NCBI GenBank assembly: GCA_003150615.1
Contig: QALN01000009.1
Location: 129,938 to 193,937 of the forward strand
Reading direction: 5' to 3'
From: Flavobacteriales bacterium
GTDB taxonomy: Bacteria; Bacteroidota; Bacteroidia; Flavobacteriales; UBA1820
DNA: 64,000 bases
Shown piece after piece: positions 26,579 to 34,256 of the stretch. Made by a program: the position numbers and the translations under genes. Positions within the stretch are counted from its first letter, which is position 1. Each line of letters opens with the position of its first letter. The notes under the pieces are model-generated. The model was not told the origin of the DNA. It saw only the letters and a program-made list of their open reading frames with translations, and ran no database searches.

Positions 26579-26610
26579 AAACCGCCTTACAAATGTTTGT
26601 AAGGCGGTTT
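26579..26610 (-). terminator. Intrinsic terminator after tRNA-Phe
   Basis: 15-bp perfect stem AAACCGCCTTACAAA / TTTGTAAGGCGGTTT. Read on the minus strand it continues into a T run (26573-26580). Confidence 0.85.
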
Positions 26611-26614
26611 ATCG

Positions 26615-26687
26615 TGGTACCCCCAGGAATCGAACCAGGGACACAAGGATTTTCAGTCCTTTGCTCTACCAACTGAGCTAGGGTACC
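26615..26687 (-). tRNA. tRNA-Phe (anticodon GAA)
   Basis: 73-nt cloverleaf on the minus strand: acceptor GGTACCC / GGGTACC, D arm GCTCAGTTGGTAGAGC, anticodon stem AAGGA / TCCTT with loop CTGAAAA giving GAA, T loop TTCGATT. The T stem (CCTGG on both sides) has one central T-T mismatch. CCA is not encoded. Confidence 0.94.
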
Positions 26688-26701
26688 CCATAAGAGTGGT
26701 G

Positions 26702-26734
26702 CAAATATAAAATTAAATTTTCATAAACTCCAAA
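26702..26734 (-). promoter_or_regulatory. Promoter of tRNA-Phe
   Basis: On the minus strand, TTTG (26731-26734), a 21-nt spacer and TATATTTG (26702-26709): a full match to the Bacteroidetes -33/-7 consensus 15 nt before the tRNA. Confidence 0.8.
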
Positions 26735-26809
26735 TTTTACTGCAAAAAACGGGATTCTTTATGACCAAGCGATATTTTCCAACATATTCCGGCGCGGCAG
26801 TGGATGCTT

Positions 26810-28219
26810 TTACCTGTTGTCGGTGTCAGAATATCCTAGTATTTTCATGAATTCGTCGGCCGATTGTTCACGGCGGAATATGCGGTCCGTGAAATTTCCG
26901 TTTTTGTCCTTATCGACAATAATATGTTGAGGCTGCGGTATCAGGCAATGCTGAAGTCCGCCTACCCCGCCAAGGGCGTCCTGGTATGCTCCGTTGTTGA
27001 AAAATCCGATGTAAAGCGGTTTTTTCTCGCTGAATTTGGGCATGTATATGGCGTTGACGTGCTGTTCGGAATTATAATAATCGTCCGAGTCGCACGTAAG
27101 CCCGCCCATTAGCACGCGTTCGTACGGGTCTTTCCAACGGTTGACGGGCAACAGCACGAAACGCTGGTTTATTGCCCATGAATCAGGCATGGTGGTCATG
27201 AACGAGGAATTTATCATGTCCCAGCGCTCACGGTCGTTCTGCTCTTTCTGGTGCATGACCTGATAGATGGTAGCTCCGCTTTCTCCTACGGTAAAAGTGC
27301 CGAACTCGGTGAAAATGTTGGGAACAGGTATCTCCCTGTCGTCGCACATCAGTTTTATCTGGCTTATGATTTCGTCGGCCATGTATTGATAGTCGTATTC
27401 GAAACCTAAGGAGTTTTTTATAGGAAATCCGCCGCCTATGTTGAGAGAATCCAGTTCGGGGCAGTCTTTTTTCAGGTCGGCATATACCTTGAGACATTTG
27501 GACAACTCGTTCCAGTAGTATGAACTGTCCTTTATGCCGGTATTTATGAAAAAATGCAGCATTTTGAGCCTTACCTTGGGGTGGTTTTTTATCACCTTGC
27601 GGTAAAGAGGCGCTATGTCGCGGTATTTTATCCCCAGACGCGAAGTATAGAACGTAAATTTAGGCTCTTCTTCGGATGCTATGCGTATGCCTATCTCGAA
27701 CGGGTCGTTTATCACCTCGGACAGGTAATCTATCTCGTCCTCGTTGTCTATGATAGGTATCGTGTTCTCGTGTCCGGTATTTATAAGCCGAGCTATATTA
27801 TCTATGTATTGTCCGCGTTTGAAACCGTTGCACAATATGTAGCTGTCTTTGGCCAGGTATCCGCCGGCTATGAGTTTTTCTACTATCGGGATATCGAAAG
27901 CCGAGGACGTTTCTATGTGTATGTCGTTCTTGAGAGCTTCGTGCAGCACGAAACTGTAATGCGAACTCTTGGTGCAGTAGCAATAGTTATACGAAGCCCG
28001 GTAGTCGTTCTTTCGCATGGCTTCGGCAAATATGTTCTTTGCGCGCTGTATGTTCTCGGATATGCGCGGCAAGTATGTCAGTTTGAGCGGCGTGCCGTAC
28101 TTTTCGATAAGCCCCATCAGGTTTATGCCGTGAAAAGTGAGGTTGTCACCGTCGAGGCCGAATTCTTCCTGCGGGAAATAAAACGTCTGGTCGATAAGGT
28201 CTATGTAACTTGTCTTCAT
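26810..28219 (-). CDS. Biosynthetic arginine decarboxylase-like PLP enzyme
   Basis: 469 aa from the ATG at 28219; a GTG four codons upstream is also open. It belongs to the alanine-racemase-fold PLP decarboxylases. The segment ASYNYCYCTKSSHYS holds the probable PLP lysine (Lys84). GGGFPIKNS is the phosphate-binding glycine loop, and a Cys-Asp-Ser acidic patch (GGLTCDSDDYY) lies near the C-terminus, as in the SpeA/LysA superfamily. Bacteroidales homologues are annotated as arginine decarboxylase, giving agmatine for polyamine synthesis. At ~470 aa it is much shorter than E. coli SpeA (~658), so arginine specificity is family-based inference. Confidence 0.75.
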   Translation of the reverse strand: MKTSYIDLIDQTFYFPQEEFGLDGDNLTFHGINLMGLIEKYGTPLKLTYLPRISENIQRAKNIFAEAMRKNDYRASYNYCYCTKSSHYSFVLHEALKNDIHIETSSAFDIPIVEKLIAGGYLAKDSYILCNGFKRGQYIDNIARLINTGHENTIPIIDNEDEIDYLSEVINDPFEIGIRIASEEEPKFTFYTSRLGIKYRDIAPLYRKVIKNHPKVRLKMLHFFINTGIKDSSYYWNELSKCLKVYADLKKDCPELDSLNIGGGFPIKNSLGFEYDYQYMADEIISQIKLMCDDREIPVPNIFTEFGTFTVGESGATIYQVMHQKEQNDRERWDMINSSFMTTMPDSWAINQRFVLLPVNRWKDPYERVLMGGLTCDSDDYYNSEQHVNAIYMPKFSEKKPLYIGFFNNGAYQDALGGVGGLQHCLIPQPQHIIVDKDKNGNFTDRIFRREQSADEFMKILGYSDTDNR

Positions 28220-28483
28220 CCTAATACGCACCGGGCCTGATGCCCTGTTTTTAAGATAACTGTAAAAAACGGTGTGAAAATATCGTGGCGGTACAATACG
28301 GTAAAACTATTCCGCAAGTGTCCGTATTCTTTGGGACATCAGATACGTATGGGAATAAAAAACACGCTGCGGCGTGCAAAAACGCGTAAGAGTTTTTTCA
28401 ATTCTGCTACATAAATTAAAAGATAACGTCAGAAAAATATCTTTATGCCGCTCTGTTGAGTGAGGCTTAATGATACTGCGGCG

Positions 28484-28491
28484 CAAAAATA
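28484..28491 (-). promoter_or_regulatory. Candidate -7 element, minus strand
   Basis: Minus-strand TATTTTTG matches TAnnTTTG. It would drive the decarboxylase gene with a ~260-nt leader. No other gene or motif is seen in 28220-28533. Confidence 0.35.
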
Positions 28492-28533
28492 CTGAAAATT
28501 TTTATAAACGCCGGAGTTTTTTATGCTTTCGAG

Positions 28534-28566
28534 AAAAACGCCTTCCGGAAATTTCCGGAAGGCGTT
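28534..28566 (-). terminator. Intrinsic terminator of the lepA-purE operon
   Basis: Perfect 15-bp palindrome AACGCCTTCCGGAAA / TTTCCGGAAGGCGTT followed on the minus strand by T residues, 37 nt after the purE stop. Confidence 0.85.
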
Positions 28567-28602
28567 CGTATGTGAATGGTTTAAATAATGGGTTTAAAAA
28601 GT

Positions 28603-29085
28603 CTAACGGCGTACTTTTTCCGATGCCTTGTATACTTTTTCCTTCATTTGTTCCTTGTACTGTATTATTCTTTCGAGCAGAACTTTGTCGCCTGTGGCGA
28701 GTATCTGGGCAGCCAGTATGCCGGCGTTTTTGGCTCCGTCCAATGCAACGGTGGCCACCGGTACGCCGGAAGGCATCTGAAGCATCGAAAGTACGGAATC
28801 CCATCCGTCTATCGAGTTGGACGATTTGATAGGTACTCCGATTACCGGCAGCGGGCTTACCGCTGCCACTACGCCTGCAAGGTGGGCAGCGCCGCCCGCA
28901 CCGGCAATGATTACCCCTACGCCGCGTTTGTATGCCTGGCGCGAATAATCGAGTACTTTCTCCGGCGTGCGGTGTGCGGACATGACGTCCATCTCTGTTT
29001 CCACTCCGAGTTCCTTGAGTACGGCTTCGGCTTGTTCCATGATTTTAAGGTCTGAGTCCGAACCCATTATGATTCCTACTTTCAT
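28603..29085 (-). CDS. purE: N5-carboxyaminoimidazole ribonucleotide mutase
   Basis: 160 aa. It converts N5-CAIR to CAIR in de novo purine synthesis. Class I PurE signatures are intact: GSDSD (residues 8-12), MSAHRTP (His38) and GAGGAAHLAGVVAA, then VPIKSSNSIDGWDSVLS in the active-site loop. Its partner PurK is not in this window. It is 42 nt downstream of lepA on the same strand and followed by a terminator, so lepA and purE probably share a transcript. Confidence 0.95.
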   Translation of the reverse strand: MKVGIIMGSDSDLKIMEQAEAVLKELGVETEMDVMSAHRTPEKVLDYSRQAYKRGVGVIIAGAGGAAHLAGVVAAVSPLPVIGVPIKSSNSIDGWDSVLSMLQMPSGVPVATVALDGAKNAGILAAQILATGDKVLLERIIQYKEQMKEKVYKASEKVRR

Positions 29086-29127
29086 CTTTTTATGAGTTTT
29101 AATATTCTTTTTACTGCCGTTTTTTCT

Positions 29128-30927
29128 TTAATCGTCCGAAAGTTTTAGTACGGCCATAAATGCCGATTGCGGAACTTCGACGCGACCTATCTGGCGCATA
29201 CGTTTTTTACCCTGTTTTTGTTTTTCGAGCAGTTTGCGCTTTCGCGAGATATCGCCGCCGTAACATTTCGCCGTTACGTCCTTGCGGACGGCTTTTATCG
29301 TTTCGCGGGCTATGATTTTCGCCCCTATGGCTGCCTGCAGAGGTATGTCGAATTGCTGCCGGGGGATGAGGCCGCGCAGTTTTTCCACGATTTTCTTACC
29401 TATGTTGTAGGCGTTGGAACGGTGGATAAGGGATGAGAGCGCGTCCACAGGCTCGCCATTTATCAGTATATCGACTTTGACAAGATCCGCCTGGCGGAAA
29501 CCGATGGGCGAGTAGTCGAACGATGCGTATCCTTTGGAAATGGATTTGAGCCGGTCGTAAAAGTCGAAAACCACTTCGGCAAGCGGCATCTCGAAAATAA
29601 GTTCAACACGCGTGGGCGTAAGGTACGACTGATTCTTGAGGATACCGCGTTTCGATATGCACAGTTCTATCACCGGGCCTATGTAATCGGACTGCGTTAT
29701 TATGGATGCTTTGATGTACGGTTCTTCCACGTGGTCCAGACGCGAAGGGTCGGGCAGTTCCGACGGGTTGTGTATCGTTATCGACTTTTCGGGATCCGAG
29801 GTCTGGTACACTTGGTACGAAACGTTGGGTACGGTGGTTATGACCGTCATTCCGAATTCGCGTTCCAGACGTTCCTGTATTATCTCCAGGTGGAGCATGC
29901 CGAGGAAGCCGCAGCGGAAACCGAAACCGAGCGCGGCGGACGATTCGCCTTCGAACGTAAGTGCTGCATCATTAAGGTGCAGTTTTTCCATCGATGAGCG
30001 AAGGTCTTCGTAATCGTCCGTGTCCACAGGGTAGATACCTGCGAAGACCATCGGCTTGACTTCTTCAAAGCCTTCTATCGCTTTTTCGGCCGGGCGGGCG
30101 ACGGATGTTATCGTGTCGCCGACTTTTACCTCCACGGCTTCCTTTATGCCGGAGATGATGTAGCCCACGTCGCCGGCGCTTATCTGTTTTTTTGGTTTTT
30201 TGTCCAGTTTGAGCGTGCCTACTTCGTCGGCGAGGTAGGTTTTCCCGGTGGCCATGAATTTTACTTTTTCACCTTGTGAAATGGTTCCGTTGACGACTTT
30301 GAAATATGCTTCCACCCCGCGGAACGGATTGTACACCGAGTCGAACACAAGGGCTTCGAGGGGGGCTGAAGGGTCGCCTACGGGAGGGGCGATGCGCTCC
30401 ACTATGGCGTCGAGTATTTCCTCCACGCCCTGCCCCGTCTTGCCCGATGCGCGGATTATGTCTTCCGGCAGGCAGTCTATCAGGTTGACGATGTCGTCCG
30501 ATACTTCCTCGGGATTGGCCGAAGGGAGGTCTATCTTGTTCAGTACCGGTATTATGGTAAGCCCGTTTTCAAGTGCCAGATAGAGGTTTGATATCGTCTG
30601 GGCCTGTATGCTCTGTGCCGCGTCCACTACGAGCAACGCACCTTCGCATGCGGCAATGCTTCGCGATACTTCGTACGAGAAGTCCACGTGTCCCGGGGTG
30701 TCTATCAGGTTGAGTATGTAGTTTTCCCCTTTGTACGTGTACTCCATCTGTATCGCGTGGCTCTTGATGGTTATGCCGCGTTCGCGTTCCAGGTCCATGT
30801 TGTCCAGCAGTTGGTCCTGGCGTTCGCGTTCGGATATTGTGCGGGTGTGTTCAAGCAGACGGTCCGCCAGGGTGCTTTTGCCGTGGTCGATATGGGCGAT
30901 GATACAGAAATTGCGTATGTTCTTCAT
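29128..30927 (-). CDS. lepA: Elongation factor 4 (back-translocating GTPase)
   Basis: 599 aa from the ATG at 30927 ([19 protein letters not shown]), the standard EF4 start. The frame is open 20 codons further upstream, but that part is not family-like. Ribosome-bound GTPase: the G1 P-loop is AHIDHGKST (11-19), G3 DTPGHVDF, G4 NKIDLPSA. Domains II, III and V follow, then the LepA-specific C-terminal domain ([21 protein letters not shown]). Domain IV is absent, as expected for LepA. Confidence 0.96.
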   Translation of the reverse strand: MKNIRNFCIIAHIDHGKSTLADRLLEHTRTISERERQDQLLDNMDLERERGITIKSHAIQMEYTYKGENYILNLIDTPGHVDFSYEVSRSIAACEGALLVVDAAQSIQAQTISNLYLALENGLTIIPVLNKIDLPSANPEEVSDDIVNLIDCLPEDIIRASGKTGQGVEEILDAIVERIAPPVGDPSAPLEALVFDSVYNPFRGVEAYFKVVNGTISQGEKVKFMATGKTYLADEVGTLKLDKKPKKQISAGDVGYIISGIKEAVEVKVGDTITSVARPAEKAIEGFEEVKPMVFAGIYPVDTDDYEDLRSSMEKLHLNDAALTFEGESSAALGFGFRCGFLGMLHLEIIQERLEREFGMTVITTVPNVSYQVYQTSDPEKSITIHNPSELPDPSRLDHVEEPYIKASIITQSDYIGPVIELCISKRGILKNQSYLTPTRVELIFEMPLAEVVFDFYDRLKSISKGYASFDYSPIGFRQADLVKVDILINGEPVDALSSLIHRSNAYNIGKKIVEKLRGLIPRQQFDIPLQAAIGAKIIARETIKAVRKDVTAKCYGGDISRKRKLLEKQKQGKKRMRQIGRVEVPQSAFMAVLKLSDD

Positions 30928-30984
30928 ATAAATATGTTCCGGGATTTCGATGGCTTTGCGCGCGCGCAGGGCCGCCCCGGACTG

Positions 30985-30992
30985 CAAAGATA
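30985..30992 (-). promoter_or_regulatory. -7 element of lepA promoter
   Basis: Minus-strand TATCTTTG matches TAnnTTTG, 58 nt before the lepA start codon and just inside the dispersed-repeat cluster. Confidence 0.5.
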
Positions 30993-31002
30993 ATTATTTT
31001 AG

Positions 31003-31175
31003 ATGCAACACTCTGCCGCGGGCATAGCCCGTTCGATATTTAACATAAACTGTTTATTTCTGTTCCGCCGCGGGCATAGCCCGTTCGATGGTTGTTTCGT
31101 TCCGCCGGGAGCACACGGCCCGCAGGCATAGCCTGTTCGATATTTAACACAAACTGTTTGTTTCTGTTCTGCCAG
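31003..31175 (-). repeat. Dispersed repeat cluster, three tandem copies (B, C, D)
   Basis: Copy B at 31003-31072, partial copy C at 31069-31110 and copy D at 31111-31175 share the core GCATAGCCCGTTCGATATTTA … TGTTTATTTCTGTTCCGCC, with variations. The reverse complement of copy B matches copy A at 13681-13752 over about 70 nt. The cluster lies between the divergent lepA and DedA genes; the rest of 31176-31372 has no gene. Confidence 0.75.
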
Positions 31176-31372
31176 GCTATTGCAGCGGCGCAAATGAAAC
31201 AAATTGTCCGCAGAGCATGTTTCGCAAGTGGGGGCGTAAATTCAGGTTGATGATAGGTGTTGGGGCCCGGACGGATACAAATAACTATTTCTTAATAAAA
31301 AACGTCGCGCAAATCGGCCGATAATCGCTATTTTCGCCTTTTAAAAATGTAAATACAAAAGAACAACGGCCA

Positions 31373-32020
31373 ATGGAATCCCTCGGTTTTATACAATGGT
31401 GCCTCGAACACCTCAATTACTGGACGATAACGATACTGATGATAATCGAAAGTTCGTTCATTCCTTTCCCCTCGGAAGTGGTAGTGCCTCCTGCTGCGTA
31501 CAAGGCGGCGGCGGGCGAGTTGAACGTGTTTCTGGTGGTGCTGTTCGCCACACTGGGAGCCGACATAGGCGCGTTGATAAATTACTACCTCGCACGGTGG
31601 ATTGGCCGCCCATTGGTGTACCGTTTTGCCGGGAGCCGTTTCGGACATATGTGTCTTATAGATAGGGAAAAGGTGGACAAGGCCGAACGGTATTTCGACA
31701 GGCACGGTGCGGTATCAACGTTCGTTGGGCGTCTGGTTCCGGCAGTGCGCCAGCTGATATCGATACCGGCGGGACTGGCGAAGATGAAACTGTCCACGTT
31801 CCTCATATTTACCACTTTGGGTGCGGGACTGTGGAATTCGATATTGGCCGCGATAGGCTATTACCTGCATTCCGTAGTTCCTGAGGATATGCTGATGGAA
31901 AAAGTGGCGCTGTACAGCCGCGAACTTTCTTATGTATTCGTGGTGCTGGCTGTCGGAGTGGTTATTTTTCTGGTTTACAGGGGTTTTGTAAAGAAAAGGG
32001 ATGTTGTGAAAACGGAATAG
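31373..32020 (+). CDS. DedA-family membrane protein
   Basis: 215 aa inner-membrane protein of the DedA/VTT superfamily, whose members act as lipid flippases or scramblases and affect envelope homeostasis. Family signatures are ESSFIPFPSEVVVPPAAY near the first membrane helix, the glycine-rich GADIGALINYYLARWIGRP, and FVGRLVPAVRQLISIPAGLAKM with the conserved arginines. Four to five hydrophobic segments are visible. No close operon partner: the ilv promoter lies 70 nt downstream. A weak -7 (TATTTTCG) is near 31330. Confidence 0.9.
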   Translation: MESLGFIQWCLEHLNYWTITILMIIESSFIPFPSEVVVPPAAYKAAAGELNVFLVVLFATLGADIGALINYYLARWIGRPLVYRFAGSRFGHMCLIDREKVDKAERYFDRHGAVSTFVGRLVPAVRQLISIPAGLAKMKLSTFLIFTTLGAGLWNSILAAIGYYLHSVVPEDMLMEKVALYSRELSYVFVVLAVGVVIFLVYRGFVKKRDVVKTE

Positions 32021-32087
32021 CCGGAAATGCCTGTTTTTCGAATTTTCAAAGAAAATGAAAATTATATGCGAAAAAAACAAAAAAATA

Positions 32088-32120
32088 TTTGGAACTAAAA
32101 AACATTCGTCAGTATATTTG
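32088..32120 (+). promoter_or_regulatory. Promoter of the ilv-leu operon
   Basis: TTTG (32088-32091), a 21-nt spacer and TATATTTG (32113-32120): a full -33/-7 match. Transcription should start near 32127, ~17 nt before the leader peptide ATG. Confidence 0.85.
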
Positions 32121-32143
32121 CCTCGTTAACAAGAACAGAACAA

Positions 32144-32209
32144 ATGAAGAGTTTCGCTGTCATTCACCTTATCGATATTCTGCTGGTGGTCCTGCCTCCA
32201 AGGGAGTGA
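32144..32209 (+). CDS. Branched-chain amino acid leader peptide of the ilv operon
   Basis: A 21-codon frame (ATG at 32144, TGA at 32207-32209) directly after the promoter. Ten of 21 residues are branched-chain: Val6, Ile7, Leu9, Ile10, Ile12, Leu13, Leu14, Val15, Val16 and Leu17, forming the run IDILLVVL. This is the composition expected of an IlvL-type leader peptide whose translation senses charged Ile, Leu and Val tRNAs. Its stop codon lies inside the antiterminator arm (32204-32216). Too short for standard gene finders. There is no clear Shine-Dalgarno, as is common in Bacteroidetes. Confidence 0.85.
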   Translation: MKSFAVIHLIDILLVVLPPRE

Positions 32210-32297
32210 GAAAGGTGTACGCATACGGGCGATACTTGAAAAAGTAAGCATACGACATATAAAAAACCTTTCTCACTCACGGGGAAAGGTTTTTTTT
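32165..32297 (+). promoter_or_regulatory. Transcription attenuator of the ilv-leu operon
   Basis: Terminator: 14-bp stem (one G-T wobble) 32261-32274 / 32282-32295, then a T run to 32297. Antiterminator: GAGTGAGAAAGGT (32204-32216) is the exact 13-nt complement of ACCTTTCTCACTC (32266-32278), the terminator's 5' arm. Protector: CACCTT (32165-32170), inside the leader peptide, can pair with AAGGTG (32212-32217). A ribosome reaching the TGA would cover the antiterminator arm and permit termination. One stalled at the Ile/Leu/Val codons would leave it free to pair and allow read-through. Confidence 0.85.
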
Positions 32298-32335
32298 ATG
32301 GGTTTACAAAAAAACGATAACACACACACGAGGAA

Positions 32336-34147
32336 ATGAAACATCCGCTCAAAAGTTCACAGACGACCCAGGGACGCCGCATGGCTGGTGCGCGCAGCCT
32401 TTGGAGGGCAAACGGTATGAAAGACGAACATTTCGGCCGTCCGGTAATAGGCATAGCCAATTCGTTCACGCAAATGGTTCCGGGACACGTACACCTGCAC
32501 GGCGTAGGCCAGTACGTTAAGTCGCTGATAGAAAAACAGGGGTGTTTCGCTGCGGAGTTCAACACGATAGCCATAGACGACGGCATAGCGATGGGCCACG
32601 ACGGGATGCTGTATTCGCTCCCCTCGCGCGAGATAATAGCCGATAGCGTCGAATACATGGCCGGAGCGCACAAGGTCGATGCTCTGGTGTGCATAAGCAA
32701 TTGCGACAAGATAACTCCAGGTATGCTCATGGGTGCCATGCGGCTGAACATACCGACTATATTCGTGTCCGGAGGTCCTATGGAGGCCGGCGATTTCCGC
32801 GGGCGTGGGGTGGACCTTATAGATGCTATGGTAATGGCTGCGGACGAAAAAGTGCCGGATGCCGATATCGCCGAACTGGAAAAATGCGCTTGTCCCGGCT
32901 GCGGTTCGTGTTCCGGTATGTTTACAGCCAATTCCATGAACTGCCTTACCGAGGCGCTAGGCCTTTCGCTGCCGGGCAACGGTACTGTGGTGGCTACGCA
33001 CAGAAATCGTCTTGCGCTGTTCGAAAGGGCGGCCGCGGAGATCGTCCGTATGGCCGAACGGTATTATTTCGAAGGCGACAAGAGTGTGCTTCCGCGCTCT
33101 ATTGCGACAAAGGCGGCTTTTGAAAATGCTATGTCGCTGGATATAGCGATGGGCGGCTCGACCAACACCGTACTGCATCTTCTGGCTGTGGCTCACGAGG
33201 CGGGGGTGGATTTTACTATGAAGGACATCGACGCCCTTTCCCGCAGGATACCGGTGCTGTGTAAAGTAGCGCCTAACTCGCATTACCATATACAGGACGT
33301 GAACCGTGCGGGCGGTATCATGGCGATACTCGGCATACTGGCTCGCGAAGGCCGCCTGGATACATCCGTGCCGCGTGTAGGGTTTAAAAATCTGGCCGAA
33401 TGCCTCAGAGAATATGACATTGCTTCTGCGGATTTTTCCACGGAAGCCAAGAAATACTACATGTCCGCACCCGGAGGCAAATTTTGTAATGAAATGGGCG
33501 CACAGGAGACTTATTACGAACAGTTCGATACCGACCGTGCCGGAGGTTGCATCCGCGATGCGGAACACGCTTATTTCAAGGACGGCGGATTGGCGGTACT
33601 CTACGGCAACATAGCTGCCGGCGGCTGTATAGTAAAAACGGCCGGGGTAGATGCTTCGCTGTTCACGTTTAAAGGTACGGCGCGCGTATTCGAATCGCAG
33701 GAACAGGCGTGCCAGGGCATTCTAGACGGTACGGTAAAGGAGGGCGATGTGGTGGTAATACGTTACGAAGGACCTAAGGGCGGTCCCGGTATGCAGGAAA
33801 TGCTGTACCCGACGTCGTACCTCAAGTCGCGGCACATAGACAAACAGTGCGCCCTTATTACCGACGGGCGTTTTTCCGGCGGTACGTCGGGGCTTTCGAT
33901 AGGGCATGTTTCGCCTGAGGCCGCAGCCGGTGGAGCGATAGCTGCCGTACGTGACGGAGATACGATAGAAATAGACATCCCGGCGCGATCGATAAATCTG
34001 GCTGTCCCGGCCGGGGAACTGGATAAAAGGCTCAAGGCGATGAAGGAGTTCAAGCCCGTTTCCCGCGAGCGAGTCGTCCCGCGTTCGCTGCAAGCTTACG
34101 CTATGCTCGTAAGTTCGGCGGATAAGGGGGCGGTGAGGGATTTTTAG
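32336..34147 (+). CDS. ilvD: Dihydroxy-acid dehydratase
   Basis: 603 aa Fe-S enzyme. It dehydrates 2,3-dihydroxy-isovalerate and 2,3-dihydroxy-3-methylvalerate to the 2-oxo acids of Val and Ile. Cluster and Mg ligands are visible in [12 protein letters not shown] (Cys123, with the Lys125 that becomes carbamylated) and [17 protein letters not shown] (cysteines near 184-192). The C-terminal part carries the [20 protein letters not shown] signature. First structural gene of the operon, ~40 nt after the attenuator terminator, so expression depends on read-through. Confidence 0.96.
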   Translation: MKHPLKSSQTTQGRRMAGARSLWRANGMKDEHFGRPVIGIANSFTQMVPGHVHLHGVGQYVKSLIEKQGCFAAEFNTIAIDDGIAMGHDGMLYSLPSREIIADSVEYMAGAHKVDALVCISNCDKITPGMLMGAMRLNIPTIFVSGGPMEAGDFRGRGVDLIDAMVMAADEKVPDADIAELEKCACPGCGSCSGMFTANSMNCLTEALGLSLPGNGTVVATHRNRLALFERAAAEIVRMAERYYFEGDKSVLPRSIATKAAFENAMSLDIAMGGSTNTVLHLLAVAHEAGVDFTMKDIDALSRRIPVLCKVAPNSHYHIQDVNRAGGIMAILGILAREGRLDTSVPRVGFKNLAECLREYDIASADFSTEAKKYYMSAPGGKFCNEMGAQETYYEQFDTDRAGGCIRDAEHAYFKDGGLAVLYGNIAAGGCIVKTAGVDASLFTFKGTARVFESQEQACQGILDGTVKEGDVVVIRYEGPKGGPGMQEMLYPTSYLKSRHIDKQCALITDGRFSGGTSGLSIGHVSPEAAAGGAIAAVRDGDTIEIDIPARSINLAVPAGELDKRLKAMKEFKPVSRERVVPRSLQAYAMLVSSADKGAVRDF

Positions 34148-34197
34148 ACGGTTTTCCTCATACGTATCTATGCCTAACCGTAGAAAAATTCTTTCAA

Positions 34198-34256
34198 AAA
34201 AACATCAGAAACGAAAAAAAGAAATGAATCCGGATATAAAAACATCAGAAACGAAA
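34198..34256 (+). repeat. 19-nt direct repeat at the ilvB start
   Basis: AAAAACATCAGAAACGAAA occurs at 34198-34216 and exactly again at 34238-34256, on either side of the likely ilvB start codon (34224). The 40-nt period changes reading frame, so this is a DNA or RNA-level duplication, not a peptide repeat. Confidence 0.7.

Noticed and set aside
29128-30987. 20-residue N-terminal extension of LepA
   Set aside because: EF4 proteins begin directly at [17 protein letters not shown]; the extension includes the promoter -7 element region.
32021-32335. Riboswitch or T-box in the ilvD leader
   Set aside because: No T-box specifier/antiterminator consensus; the leader peptide and exactly competing stems explain the region as ribosome-mediated attenuation.
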